This document shows, piece after piece, positions 42,461 to 51,109 of a DNA stretch of 64,000 nucleotides. Each line of letters opens with the position of its first letter. The first letter of the stretch is position 1. The stretch comes from Halobacillus halophilus (GTDB lineage: Bacteria > Bacillota > Bacilli > Bacillales > Halobacillaceae). The DNA lies in contig NZ_JAIVAL010000002.1 in NCBI RefSeq assembly GCF_020171985.1, positions 310,001 to 374,000 on the forward strand, in the 5' to 3' direction. The notes under the pieces are model-generated. The model ran no database searches and was not told where the DNA came from. It saw only the letters and a program-made list of their open reading frames with translations. The translations under genes were made by a program, and so were the position numbers.

Positions 42461-43166
42461 ATTGCTCTACATATTCAACAGAATAGTAATCGGAAGATAC
42501 AGAAATCGATGAAGGAACGCTTACGTAGAGGATGTAGGTTCCCCATTCCATATCAGCTTCCATCATCCCATCCTTTTCCTCTGTAAACTGCGTAAATGGA
42601 AACGACGGGCTGAACATAGTGAACGTCCTATCCGTTGTTTCAGTCAGCATAAGATTCAGTCGTTGATCTGCAATCCCAAGTTTCAGTGGAATTTCATGAT
42701 TCAGTTCGAGTCCCTGAAGTGAAGCAGGAGTCGAATAGAAAGCAGCTTTAACTTTCTCACTATCGTTTGTTTGGTCAATTACAATTGTGAGAGCGCTTGG
42801 TACTTCTATATCATCGCTAATTTCCAACCGATCTTGATCATAGTCAAAGCTCCACTCTTCTCGTAAGTATTTCTTATCCATATCAACTATTTCACCGGCT
42901 ATAGCTTTTTGGTAAAGCTGCCGTCCTTCTTCTATAACCGTTCCCTCTCCGTTCCCCGAGCTTGCACTCTGATCAGGGATAAAAAAGTAGAGAATAAAGC
43001 TAACGAGCAGGAGACACGCATAGCCCCCAAACACCCACACTGGAGTTTTAGAAGGCAAATAATAGGGACGAGTCCCGGCTTTCTTTCGTTTCATTTGCGA
43101 AACCAGCCAGATTAAAACCCCAATAAAAATAATCGGAAGGAATCCAATAAACATAGCAGTCGTCAT
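42459..43166 (-). CDS. Membrane-anchored hypothetical protein of the ABC operon
   Basis: A 235-residue protein with two N-terminal helices (residues about 5-24 and 45-65) and an extracytoplasmic beta-rich domain (about 75-235). I do not recognise the family. The C-terminal stretch ADMEWGTYILYVSVPSSIS looks like an immunoglobulin-type sandwich. It starts in an ATGA overlap with the permease gene, so it is coupled to the transporter and may be an accessory or sensor subunit. GGAGGTG precedes the ATG. Confidence 0.6.
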   Translation of the reverse strand: MTTAMFIGFLPIIFIGVLIWLVSQMKRKKAGTRPYYLPSKTPVWVFGGYACLLLVSFILYFFIPDQSASSGNGEGTVIEEGRQLYQKAIAGEIVDMDKKYLREEWSFDYDQDRLEISDDIEVPSALTIVIDQTNDSEKVKAAFYSTPASLQGLELNHEIPLKLGIADQRLNLMLTETTDRTFTMFSPSFPFTQFTEEKDGMMEADMEWGTYILYVSVPSSISVSSDYYSVEYVEQ

Positions 43167-43915
43167 TTCTTCACCTCCAGTTGATCGGATATCCAGAGAG
43201 CAATGGTAAAGACAAGAGCTGCACTTGCCACTACTTTAGCTGCAAATAGTAGAAAAAAAGATTCTTGAAAATAGAATTCATACATGAACGCAGGAAGGTT
43301 CCAGTTTTCTGTGCTGGATAAATACTGCAGACATCCAAAAAATAGGACAGGAAGTAAAACCACAAACACACGGTGAACCTGAACGATGATTCCGGCTAAA
43401 TAGCCAAGAGAACTGAACAGGAAAACGAGTAGAATCATAGCCAAAAGACCCTCCGTAAACATTAAAGGTCCGGATGCGAGCCCTGTTCCTATAATCTCTT
43501 TGTTTCCTAAAATGAAATAGACCACTACTTTAAGTAAGAAACCGGCCATAATTGCAGTCAGGCCGCCAATAACACTTACAGTAGCGATAAAAGCAACGGA
43601 AGACATGTTGCTGCTGAAGCGGTTGGTTATAAAAGCAAAATCATCTTCTCGATAAGCTTTTGTGGTCATAAGAAGAGCGCTCATAAATCCCCAGAAGAAA
43701 GTAAAAATGATAATCATGTCCGCGGAATAATAGTTAATATCGAGGTTAATACCAAAAGTTCCTGTCCCCCGTGACCCGACTCCATTTAAGGAAAACAGCA
43801 GCCCTAGCAATTGTACAGTGACAAGAGAGGTGAGAACCCCCATATAGGCTTTCAGCTTATATTGATATTGTTTAACAATAATTTCACTGGTACGTACTTC
43901 AGTTAAGGATGTCAT
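43163..43915 (-). CDS. ABC transporter permease subunit (YtrC/ABC-2-like)
   Basis: A 250-residue membrane protein with six predicted helices and no soluble domain, placed directly after the ATPase gene (17 bp overlap). It contains FFWGFMSALLMTTKAYREDD, a cytoplasmic loop between helices 2 and 3 typical of ABC-2 permeases. Together with the ATPase it probably forms an exporter of the Ytr type, which in B. subtilis responds to cell-wall antibiotics. Substrate unknown. AAAGGAGGG precedes the ATG. Confidence 0.7.
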   Translation of the reverse strand: MTSLTEVRTSEIIVKQYQYKLKAYMGVLTSLVTVQLLGLLFSLNGVGSRGTGTFGINLDINYYSADMIIIFTFFWGFMSALLMTTKAYREDDFAFITNRFSSNMSSVAFIATVSVIGGLTAIMAGFLLKVVVYFILGNKEIIGTGLASGPLMFTEGLLAMILLVFLFSSLGYLAGIIVQVHRVFVVLLPVLFFGCLQYLSSTENWNLPAFMYEFYFQESFFLLFAAKVVASAALVFTIALWISDQLEVKK

Positions 43916-44804
43916 CTAAAGTCCCTCCTTTGTGAGATCCCGAAGAAGTTAAGTAGATACATAGGTCGCTTGCAGAAACCCCTGAAAATTGAATTCCTTC
44001 ACGCTTCATATCCTGTTTCTCTTTCTGGGATAGGTTATTCCTGGTAACGATATACTCTTCATCCATACCAAAAGCTTCTGTATATATGGGCTGGCGGTCA
44101 GCTAGATACGGTGCGAGCACCTCACGCTTTCCTTTTAATCCTATTGCAAACTCTCTCAATTCTTCGATCGACATATGAAGTACTTCCCTCCCCCGGTTCA
44201 GCAGCAGTACCTCTTCCAACTGATCCTCCACTTCTTCTAAATGATGGGTGGATAAAAGAATGGTACGTGGATAAGCGAGATAATCTTTCAGCAGAATCCG
44301 ATAAAAATCCTTGCGAACGGCCGCATCCATACCTGTAGTAGGTTCATCGAAAATTGTAAGCGGACAGCGGGCCGCAAGTCCGACAATCATATTGAAGGTA
44401 CTCTCTTTCCCTTTTGATAGATTTTTATGGTACTCCTTTTTATGAAACCCGAAGTAATCAAATAAATGCCAGGCCAGCTCCTCATTCCAATGCTCGTAAA
44501 ACTTGGAGGATTCCTCGAGAATTTCTGCCAGGGAAAGGGCGGTTGGAAAATTCATTTGGTCATCAATAAAGATAGAATTAGCAGATACGAGCAGACTATT
44601 AAACGGGCGGTGAGAAAACACCTTCACTTCTCCGGATGTTTCCTTTAGCATGCCGCTTAACACCTTCATAAGTGTGGTCTTCCCCGCACCATTTCTTCCG
44701 ACCAGTCCAACAAGCTTATTCTCTTCAATTGTGCAGGAAAACTGATCGAGAGCCTTGAAACCTCGATAAGCTTTCGTTAACTGCCTGCATTCAATGATGT
44801 TCAT
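43899..44804 (-). CDS. ABC transporter ATP-binding protein (YtrB-like)
   Basis: A 301-residue ATPase. Walker A is GLVGRNGAGKTT, the signature region is HKNLSKGKESTFNMIVGLAA (degenerate, LSKG in place of LSGG), Walker B is LTIFDEPTTGMD, and the switch His lies in LLSTHHLEEVE. The C-terminal 80 residues form an accessory domain. The degenerate signature and Met in the D-loop region occur in the YtrB/EcsA branch of ABC-2 exporters. The start overlaps the gntR stop in an ATGA. GGGGAGAAG precedes it. Confidence 0.87.
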   Translation of the reverse strand: MNIIECRQLTKAYRGFKALDQFSCTIEENKLVGLVGRNGAGKTTLMKVLSGMLKETSGEVKVFSHRPFNSLLVSANSIFIDDQMNFPTALSLAEILEESSKFYEHWNEELAWHLFDYFGFHKKEYHKNLSKGKESTFNMIVGLAARCPLTIFDEPTTGMDAAVRKDFYRILLKDYLAYPRTILLSTHHLEEVEDQLEEVLLLNRGREVLHMSIEELREFAIGLKGKREVLAPYLADRQPIYTEAFGMDEEYIVTRNNLSQKEKQDMKREGIQFSGVSASDLCIYLTSSGSHKGGTLDDILN

Positions 44805-45187
44805 TCTTCTCCCCCTTTGTTTCTATTTTTCGTTTCCTTTATCAGTGAAATAAGTTCTTCTTCTGACATATCGAGCCGTTCAGCCTCTTGAACAAGGTCC
44901 TCCACCATACTTTTAAGTGTATGATTTTTCCGTTTATCTTTGATGATTTTTATCGCTTCAGAAGAGACGAACTTTCCAATTCCTCGCCTGTCGTACAGAA
45001 TTCCTTCTTCTGCAAGCTTCGTGAGCCCTTTGGCGGCTGTCGCCGGATTAATGTTATACATATCCGCAAGCTTATATTGAGAATATACTTTCTCATCCGC
45101 CGCCAGACCGCCGTTCAGGATTTCATTTTCAATCCAAGCAGCTATCTGTAAGTAGATCGGCATCGTTCCGTCGGTGTTAAGGATCAC
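44801..45187 (-). CDS. GntR family regulator, YtrA subfamily
   Basis: A 128-residue short GntR regulator: a winged HTH (residues about 5-75; PIYLQIAAWIENEIL, YSQYKLADMYNINPATAAKG, RRGIGKFVS) plus a short helical tail (EEELISLIKETKNRNKGG), the YtrA architecture. Such regulators repress the ABC operon they head. The GTG at 45187 is chosen as the start because AGGAAGGGGAG lies 3 nt upstream. The longer ATG at 45217 has no ribosome binding site and lies only about 10 nt from the expected transcription start. Confidence 0.83.
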   Translation of the reverse strand: MILNTDGTMPIYLQIAAWIENEILNGGLAADEKVYSQYKLADMYNINPATAAKGLTKLAEEGILYDRRGIGKFVSSEAIKIIKDKRKNHTLKSMVEDLVQEAERLDMSEEELISLIKETKNRNKGGEE

Positions 45188-45220
45188 GTGCTCCCCTTCC
45201 TCTCTGAATTGGTGCATTAG

Positions 45221-45260
45221 TGTTGTAATGTAGTATATTACTTTCCGTTAGAAAAATCAA
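45221..45260 (-). promoter_or_regulatory. Promoter and candidate operator of the YtrA-type operon
   Basis: On the minus strand, TTGATT (45255-45260) and TATACT (45232-45237) are separated by exactly 17 bp. The inverted repeat GTAAT-N7-ATTAC (45225-45241) overlaps the -10 box, a likely site for the GntR protein. Confidence 0.65.
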
Positions 45261-45288
45261 CTTGTCCTTTTACATTTTTTATGAAACC

Positions 45289-45310
45289 AATACGTTAGAA
45301 GCAACGTATT
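45289..45310 (+). promoter_or_regulatory. Perfect inverted repeat before the DUF2207 gene
   Basis: AATACGTT-N6-AACGTATT, 26 bp before the DUF2207 start, on the opposite side of the YtrA-type promoter. It could be an operator or a 5' mRNA hairpin. It does not resemble the GTAAT repeat of the divergent operon. Confidence 0.45.
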
Positions 45311-45336
45311 ACTACGAGGAAAGAAGGTGGATGATT

Positions 45337-47004
45337 ATGAAAAAATTACTCCCCATTCTATTTGCCGCAGTTATTCTTCTTGTGCTTCCTCACCAGGCAC
45401 TTGCGATCGAGTATTCTATTCCACAGACGATCATTGAGGCCAAGCTTCAGATAAATGGAGATGTAAAAGTAAAAGAACAGCATACGTATGCTTTTGACGG
45501 AGAGTTTAACGGCATAACCCGCACCTTATATGCAAAAGAAGGAACCAGAATTACAAATGTGCAAGCATATGAGAATGAACAGAAATTAAAAGTGGATCGC
45601 GAAGATCAGACTTATAAAATGTACCGTAGCGGTATGGATGAAACCATTACGGTTGACTTAACCTATCTGATTGGAGATGGGGTAGAAGTTTATAGTGATC
45701 GAGCTCAGTTTTACTGGTCTTTCTTTGACGAAAATAATGAGTCCGCGTATGAAAATTTCACAGTCAGCGTCCATCCGCCATCCAAAACAGAAGATGTATT
45801 GGCACTTGGCTACCAGACTGCTTATAGGACCGAACTTATTATGGAGGGAGGAGTGGTACAGTTTGATATGGGCTATATATCCAGTGGAGAGAATATGAAG
45901 GTAAGGGTGGCTTATCCCTCTTCTCTGTTTTCTGTCGCACCAATCTCGGACAAAGACATAAGCGGAGAAATTCTGTCCGAAAAGGATAGGTTGGCAGCTG
46001 AAGCCGATGCAAAAGAACAAAGGAGAGACACGTTAAATCGTATCACTCCTTATGCACTGAGTTTATTTGTAGCTGCCGGACTATTGCTTACCGGCTATGC
46101 GGTCCGTCGGTACCGTTCTAACCAGCGTGAAGTGAACCGCCAGCTGAACTCACTTTCCTTTATTCCTGAAGAAGAAATGAGTCTGCCGGCCACACTGTAT
46201 TTCCAAAACCACCGTCGCCTCACGATCCGTTCTCTCACAGCTGCAATCCTTGACCTTGTCAGAAAAGGATACGTCAAGCAAAAATCAGATCAGGAATTCC
46301 TGATTATTCATCGGAATACGGACTATGAACACGAGGTGATTCTGCTCTCCTGGCTGTTTGATGAAGTAGGCGGAAACGGCACATTCCATTTCGAGGATAT
46401 CCAAACGTACACCGCTGACAAGTCCAACCACGGCCAGTACCAGAAAGATTTCAACTTGTGGAAAAAGGCTGTCAAACAGGAGGTTGATACTCATAACCTT
46501 TATGAGAGCATGATCAAATGGAGAGGATTTACCGCCCTTGTTGGAACGCTTGCCATTCTATTTGGTATATATCAACTGTTTCCCTGGATGATCCTATATA
46601 TCATTCTTGGATCCCTGGTGCTTGTAACAGCCTTTGCTTATCATCCCCATACGGTTGAAGGGAAGAAGATTCAGCTTCAATGGAAAAAACTGCTGCACAC
46701 CGGCAGCGACCCAGGTTCTTTAACAGATAATGAGCAACTTCGCCTTTTTCTCTATGAGATTGGCACTGGACATAGAAAAGTAGAAAACGAGCCCGAGGTT
46801 CGAAACCGTTCATCCTTCAGTACAGACACAGGTACAACGACTGCCCATAACGATATGATGCTCTTTATTATTCTTGCTGCTTCCCTGCAATCAAACTTCA
46901 GCGAGGCGGAGCAAACTGTCTCGGCCGCAGCTGCAGCCAGCGCAAATGCTGGTGGAGGTGGAGCCGGTGTCGGCGGCAGCGGCGGAGGATCAGGAGCATT
47001 TTAA
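45337..47004 (+). CDS. DUF2207 domain membrane protein
   Basis: A 555-residue exported membrane protein. A signal peptide covers about residues 1-23, ending after HQALA. The DUF2207 extracytoplasmic domain spans about 24-215 (IEYSIPQTIIEAKLQINGDV; FNGITRTLYAKEGTRITNVQ). A helix lies near 240, then a cytoplasmic region and two close helices near 405-445. The end is a Gly/Ser-rich tail that finishes in GGGAGVGGSGGGSGAF, a common feature of this family. Function unknown. The ATG at 45337 has AAGGTGG upstream. Divergent from the YtrA-type operon. Confidence 0.83.
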   Translation: MKKLLPILFAAVILLVLPHQALAIEYSIPQTIIEAKLQINGDVKVKEQHTYAFDGEFNGITRTLYAKEGTRITNVQAYENEQKLKVDREDQTYKMYRSGMDETITVDLTYLIGDGVEVYSDRAQFYWSFFDENNESAYENFTVSVHPPSKTEDVLALGYQTAYRTELIMEGGVVQFDMGYISSGENMKVRVAYPSSLFSVAPISDKDISGEILSEKDRLAAEADAKEQRRDTLNRITPYALSLFVAAGLLLTGYAVRRYRSNQREVNRQLNSLSFIPEEEMSLPATLYFQNHRRLTIRSLTAAILDLVRKGYVKQKSDQEFLIIHRNTDYEHEVILLSWLFDEVGGNGTFHFEDIQTYTADKSNHGQYQKDFNLWKKAVKQEVDTHNLYESMIKWRGFTALVGTLAILFGIYQLFPWMILYIILGSLVLVTAFAYHPHTVEGKKIQLQWKKLLHTGSDPGSLTDNEQLRLFLYEIGTGHRKVENEPEVRNRSSFSTDTGTTTAHNDMMLFIILAASLQSNFSEAEQTVSAAAAASANAGGGGAGVGGSGGGSGAF

Positions 47005-47020
47005 ATGGTAGCAGCACCAA

Positions 47021-47056
47021 ATAAGCTCGGAGTATTTTTTACTCCGAGCTTTTCTT
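47021..47056 (+). terminator. Intrinsic terminator after the DUF2207 gene
   Basis: An 11-bp perfect stem (AAGCTCGGAGT / ACTCCGAGCTT) around ATTTTTT, with a short T tail. Confidence 0.85.
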
Positions 47057-47146
47057 ATGGATGTATGGATCCATAAGAAACATGGACGCCTTCTCTTGCA
47101 TACGATAAAAAAGTTATGAAATTTATACCTTCTGGAGGTTATGTAT

Positions 47147-47515
47147 ATGCACGCGAATACACCATACTACGGCGGGCAAACCCAGGGATCGTCGCCCATG
47201 TCTGTATTAAACACGGTTCAAGAATGTGAAGCTTTATGTGAATACACGGAACACTGTGTGCTGCAAATGAAACAAGCAACTCGCCGGAAAGAACAGCTGA
47301 GATTGCTTAGGGATTGCGCGGATATTTGTACCTTAACTGCAAAGTATATCGCTCGCTGCAGCATGTTTGCCCCATCCACGGCAGCCTTGTGCGCCTATAT
47401 TTGTGAAATTTGCGGCAATCATTGTCTACAGCATTCCGACGAATTATCACAGCAATGTGGACGCATGTGTTTACACTGTGCCCAGCAGTGCCGCAGCTTT
47501 GCGATGACGGGATAA
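47147..47515 (+). CDS. Four-helix-bundle copper-binding protein (Csp/DUF326-like)
   Basis: A 122-residue cytosolic protein with about 14 Cys spread along four helices: VQECEALCEYTEHCVLQM, LLRDCADICTLTAKYIARCS, LCAYICEICGNHCLQHSDEL and CGRMCLHCAQQCRSF. This is the layout of copper storage proteins (Csp) and of B. subtilis YhjQ, in which Cys line the inside of the bundle and bind many Cu(I) ions. No signal peptide, as in Csp3. The ATG at 47147 is preferred, with GGAGG 8 nt upstream; the ATG at 47141 is too close. Confidence 0.88.
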   Translation: MHANTPYYGGQTQGSSPMSVLNTVQECEALCEYTEHCVLQMKQATRRKEQLRLLRDCADICTLTAKYIARCSMFAPSTAALCAYICEICGNHCLQHSDELSQQCGRMCLHCAQQCRSFAMTG

Positions 47516-47620
47516 CGGATAAGACTATTTAATAAACCAGTATTAATTAAGTAGCTGAACGTCCTTCCTACTTCCCTATTCTACTTAACCATAGGCGCTG
47601 TGCTCCCCCTACCAGTTAAA

Positions 47621-47693
47621 ATAAAAAAAGTGAACCAATACTTGTCCAAGGGGCTGGGTAGCCATTAGGGCAGTTCTGGTTCACTTTTTTTAT
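47621..47693 (-). terminator. Terminator whose first arm lies inside the coding region
   Basis: A 17-bp perfect inverted repeat (arms 47621-47637 and 47677-47693, ATAAAAAAAGTGAACCA / TGGTTCACTTTTTTTAT) with a 39-nt loop. The upstream arm encodes KKSEP near the C-terminus of the lipoprotein gene, and the stop codon sits in the loop. Confidence 0.7.
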
Positions 47694-48012
47694 TCTTATT
47701 CTCTTTCGATTGAGTTTTTCTTCGGAGGTAGTCCTGAAGAGCTTTCTCTATTTCAGCTGCAGTGGCATTATCTTTAAGCTCACCGGAAGCTTTCAGCTTT
47801 TCAATGATTTTCTCATCGTTAGCTATCATACTTTTTCGAGAATTTTCTCCTGGTAGATTCGTGGAAGATTCTTTATTCTCTAATACCTCTTCTTCCATGT
47901 TTTCTACCGGTTCCTCCTGAGGCGGCTCAATTGGCTGTCTATTTTCGCAGCCGTAACTGCCAGCCCCGAGCAGGATTCCGACCATCAGCAACCTTAACTT
48001 CCCATGTATCAT
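47665..48012 (-). CDS. Small acidic lipoprotein, hypothetical
   Basis: A 115-residue protein with an N-terminal hydrophobic segment and a lipobox-like end (GAGSYGC, Cys at residue 22), then a Pro/Glu-rich linker (EPPQEEPVENMEEEVLENKE). The C-terminal helical region (IIEKLKASGELKDNATAAEI) is followed by a basic tail. I do not recognise the family. The G-x-C pattern is slightly unusual for lipidation (Tyr at -2), so it may instead be membrane-anchored. GGAGGG precedes the ATG. Its terminator overlaps its 3' coding end. Confidence 0.65.
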   Translation of the reverse strand: MIHGKLRLLMVGILLGAGSYGCENRQPIEPPQEEPVENMEEEVLENKESSTNLPGENSRKSMIANDEKIIEKLKASGELKDNATAAEIEKALQDYLRRKTQSKENKNKKSEPELP

Positions 48013-48104
48013 TGAACGCCCTCCAGTACATGAATTTTGATCTCCTGTATAGAATTAGACGTTTCGTCTGGAAAAAGGTTACTCGGAAAAGAGTTGAACT
48101 TCAG

Positions 48105-48869
48105 TTAAACCCCAAATGTGTTGCCTCCATTAACAGAGATGGATTGGCCAGTAATAAATTGAGAATCGTCAGAGGCCAAGAAAACAACTGAATTAGCGAT
48201 GTCTTCAGGTTTCCCCATACGTCGAAGAGGCAGCTCGCTGCTGTAACTCTCCAGGGTAGACGGATCTACTTCTCCGTGTCTCTCTACTGGAATAAAACCA
48301 GGATTGACAAGGTTCACATTTATACCGTGCGGTCCAAGTTCATTTGCCCAGGAACGGGTCATGCCAATCATGGCTGATTTAGCTGTTACATAGTTTGAGA
48401 AATTGGCGTTTCCAAGCTGGACAACTTCACTGCCAATATTAATAATACGGCCGTATTGCTTCTCCTTCATACCTGGCATAACTGCTTTTGTTAGAATTAA
48501 TGGTGCTTTAACAAAAAACTGAAGCTGATCCATGTACGTTTCCCATGTATTTTCCTCAAGGGAGTACTCCGGCTGAGGACCGGAAGCATTATTAACCACA
48601 ATATCCATGTTCTCACCATATGATTCCTGAACCTTACGAACTAGCTCGTCCACAGAGTCCTCAACGGTTATATCAGCCTGCACAGCGATGGCTTCCCCGT
48701 CTTTTTCCCTTATTTCTTCCACGGTTTCATTGGCCGGATCCGGACTTCTTCCGTAGTTCACCACCACTCGTGCTCCTTCAGCCGCAAGATGTTTACTGAT
48801 GACTTTACCCAGTCCTCTTGATCCGCCTGTAACTAGTGCTATTTTTCCTTCTAATTTCATCTGCCTCAT
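48105..48869 (-). CDS. SDR family oxidoreductase (3-oxoacyl-ACP reductase-like)
   Basis: A 254-residue classical SDR: VTGGSRGLGKVISKHLA, an Arg-containing turn after beta-2 (VVNYGRSPDP) that favours NADP, VNNASGPQPEYS, INIGSEVV (catalytic Ser), YVTAKSAMIGM (Tyr and Lys) and the C-terminal GQSISVNGGNTFG. The sequence resembles FabG-like reductases. It stands alone rather than in a fatty-acid operon, so its substrate is unknown. The ATG at 48869 has AGGAG 5 nt upstream; an ATG at 48860 is also possible. Confidence 0.87.
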   Translation of the reverse strand: MRQMKLEGKIALVTGGSRGLGKVISKHLAAEGARVVVNYGRSPDPANETVEEIREKDGEAIAVQADITVEDSVDELVRKVQESYGENMDIVVNNASGPQPEYSLEENTWETYMDQLQFFVKAPLILTKAVMPGMKEKQYGRIINIGSEVVQLGNANFSNYVTAKSAMIGMTRSWANELGPHGINVNLVNPGFIPVERHGEVDPSTLESYSSELPLRRMGKPEDIANSVVFLASDDSQFITGQSISVNGGNTFGV

Positions 48870-49242
48870 CCTTTCTCCTGTTCCGTTCCCTTTTATACAG
48901 CCAGGTATTCTTAAGATTTCATTAGTTTAAGAGCTGTAACATCTCAGACATATTTGTAAAAAAAATAAGGATTTAAGACCCCTGTCAACCTACTATTTTC
49001 GCTAATTTATACTACAAGATGATAAAAATTCCAATAGAAGATTTATTTAACTATGCAATATAAAAATACATAAATTTCGCAAGAATTAGAGATTTATTTA
49101 CTGACGCATAAACAAAATTTCCCTTAAGGAGTTTTCAGTGTTCCTCTCTTTTCTCGTTTACCAAATAGATCCAAAATTATTACAAAAACAGGATGATAGG
49201 ATAAAGTTGTTCCAAACAAAACGTCTAAGGAGGAATTCGAAC
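48870..49242. other. AT-rich intergenic region without recognised gene
   Basis: Divergent promoter region between the SDR and CAP-domain genes. A TATACT box lies at 49008-49013 on the plus strand with TGTCAA 19 bp upstream, which is too weak to call. An ORF extension of the CAP gene into this region has no ribosome binding site. No repeat or RNA gene is seen. Confidence 0.4.
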
Positions 49243-50025
49243 ATGAAAGGAAAATCACTAATTCTATCAGGAGCTCTCGTAGTATCATTACTAGCTTCTC
49301 CAACAACTTCTCTCGCATCTTCAGGGGATAGCGAGTTTTATAAATTCCAGCAAGGAAATATCCATGTAGAAGGTGTTGTGAACTGGGTTAAACAAAATGA
49401 AGAGGCCTTAAAGAATCAAAGTCTCCAGCAAGTAGATATCCAGTCTCTTCTAAAACAATTCCAAACTCAGGCTCCACCGGAACAAAAGTATGAACAGCCA
49501 ACTGAACCCGTTCAGGAACAACCAGTAAAAGAAGAAACGGCAGAACCTAAGCAGCAAGCACCTGAAGCTCAGCCGGAAAAACAGGATCAGGCATCCGAAC
49601 AAGCCGCTCCTCAAGAAAATGCTGCGGATCAATCCGACCAATCTGAAGTCTCAGCTTTTGAACGTCAAGTTGTCGAACTGACTAATCAGGAACGTGCGAA
49701 ACAAGGACTAGCACCTCTTACACTTGATACAGAGTTAAGTGGCGTAGCGGGAGACAAGTCTCTTGATATGCAGAAAAATGACTACTTTTCTCATACAAGC
49801 CCAACGTACGGATCCCCGTTTGATATGATGAAAGACTATGGTATTGATTACCGTACCGCTGGTGAAAATATTGCCATGGGTCAGACTTCTCCTGAACAAG
49901 TGGTTGAAGGATGGATGAATAGTGAAGGCCACCGTAAAAACATTATGAATCCAGACTTCACTCATATTGGAGTCGGTTATGTAGAAAACGGAAACTACTG
50001 GACTCAGATGTTCATTGGTAAATAA
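49243..50025 (+). CDS. Secreted CAP (SCP/YkwD-like) domain protein
   Basis: A 260-residue exported protein. A signal peptide covers about residues 1-24 (ends in TTSLASS). It is followed by a Gln/Glu/Pro-rich low-complexity linker (about 80-135) and a C-terminal CAP domain (about 137-258). The domain has VVELTNQERAKQGLAPLTLD, DYFSHTSPTYGSPFDMMKDY, TAGENIAMGQTSPEQVVEGW and NSEGHRKNIMNPDFTHIGVG, which contain the His and Glu of the family cleft. YkwD-like proteins are found in spores and walls; their activity is not settled. AAGGAGG precedes the ATG at 49243. Confidence 0.9.
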   Translation: MKGKSLILSGALVVSLLASPTTSLASSGDSEFYKFQQGNIHVEGVVNWVKQNEEALKNQSLQQVDIQSLLKQFQTQAPPEQKYEQPTEPVQEQPVKEETAEPKQQAPEAQPEKQDQASEQAAPQENAADQSDQSEVSAFERQVVELTNQERAKQGLAPLTLDTELSGVAGDKSLDMQKNDYFSHTSPTYGSPFDMMKDYGIDYRTAGENIAMGQTSPEQVVEGWMNSEGHRKNIMNPDFTHIGVGYVENGNYWTQMFIGK

Positions 50026-50038
50026 ATAGATTTATGCA

Positions 50039-50077
50039 TAAAATCCACCGGGCTGCTTATCCCGGTGGATTTTTTTG
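50039..50077 (+). terminator. Intrinsic terminator after the CAP gene
   Basis: A 12-bp perfect stem (AAATCCACCGGG / CCCGGTGGATTT) is followed by a run of T. Confidence 0.9.
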
Positions 50078-50289
50078 ATGGGGACTCACCTGCCAATCGA
50101 GCGTTCTGCCTTCCGAAAGAAAGTCTTCAACAATCCACCTCTTTAGCTACAGCTATCTCTAAGTAAAACACAGGGATAGCTACCACATCCATTTGTAAAT
50201 TTATAGAATAAAGCGATTGACTACATATACACACCCGGGGTATATTCTATCTATATCTATTAAACGTTTTTTCTTGAAAGGGGAAAAAT

Positions 50290-50868
50290 ATGAAACGTTC
50301 AACATTCGCTTTAGGGAGTCTCATATTTGCATCAGTTATACTATTAGGAGCTTGCAGTGAGGGGAACAGTGATTCAACAAAAAATGCGGAAAGTGTTTCT
50401 TCAGAATCCAGCCACAATGAACATGAAGGCATGGACCATTCTGGTTCAGCTGAAGTGCCTGAAGGTTTACGAGAAGCAGAAAAGCCAGCCTATCCTCCAG
50501 GGAGTAAAGCCCAGATCAATGCTGACCATATGCCTGGAATGAACGGAGCAGAAGCAATGATAATTGGAGCCTATCAAACCACCGCTTACAGCCTATCTTA
50601 TACATCCTCCACCACTGGTGAAAAAGTGCAGAATCATAAATGGGTTATCTATGAAGAATTAAAAGATCCTCCTAAGAAAGGGGTAAAACCCGGTTCAGAA
50701 GTAACCGTGAATGCAGACCATAGTGATGGAATGAGTGGCGCTAAAGCTCAAGTGGAATTTTCCGAAGAAACGACGGTTTATATGGTGGATTATACAGACA
50801 CGGATAACGGAGAAGACGTGACCAATCATAAGTGGGTCACAGAATCAGAATTATCAGCTACACCGTAA
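50290..50868 (+). CDS. YdhK-like lipoprotein with two DUF1541 repeats
   Basis: A 192-residue lipoprotein. The signal ends in the lipobox LLGAC (Cys at residue 20), followed by a Ser/His/Glu-rich linker with HNEHEGMDHSG. Two tandem DUF1541 units follow, at about 70-125 (SKAQINADHMPGMNGAEAMI; NHKWVIYEEL) and about 135-190 (SEVTVNADHSDGMSGAKAQV; NHKWVTESEL). The His/Met-rich sequence is typical of envelope copper or metal-associated proteins; B. subtilis YdhK is the nearest I know. The copper storage-like protein at 47.1 kb is nearby but not in the same operon. AAAGGGG precedes the ATG. Confidence 0.85.
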   Translation: MKRSTFALGSLIFASVILLGACSEGNSDSTKNAESVSSESSHNEHEGMDHSGSAEVPEGLREAEKPAYPPGSKAQINADHMPGMNGAEAMIIGAYQTTAYSLSYTSSTTGEKVQNHKWVIYEELKDPPKKGVKPGSEVTVNADHSDGMSGAKAQVEFSEETTVYMVDYTDTDNGEDVTNHKWVTESELSATP

Positions 50869-50871
50869 TTT

Positions 50872-50898
50872 AAGAACCCCGACACTCGGGGTTCTTTT
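50872..50898 (+). terminator. Intrinsic terminator after the DUF1541 gene
   Basis: The stem AAGAACCCCGA / TCGGGGTTCTT with a small loop and T residues. Confidence 0.85.
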
Positions 50899-51109
50899 AC
50901 TATTCCACCCTTTTAAACCCTGTGCCCTCCCTTTTCCCATGCATGTTCACAATATCTTCACAAATCATCTGAACCCCTGTACTAGCGCATCTCCTGACTT
51001 TTTTTCTTTTTTATATTTGGAAAAAACAGAAAATTACCTTGCAAATAGACTGAATATTACGTAAAATCAATCATAATTTATACTAATAAACTATAAGGAA
51101 GTGAGCGTA

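Noticed and set aside
50226-50245. CsoR-type copper operator before the DUF1541 gene
   Set aside because: Symmetry is poor and the flanks do not match; kept only as a suggestion in the copper finding.
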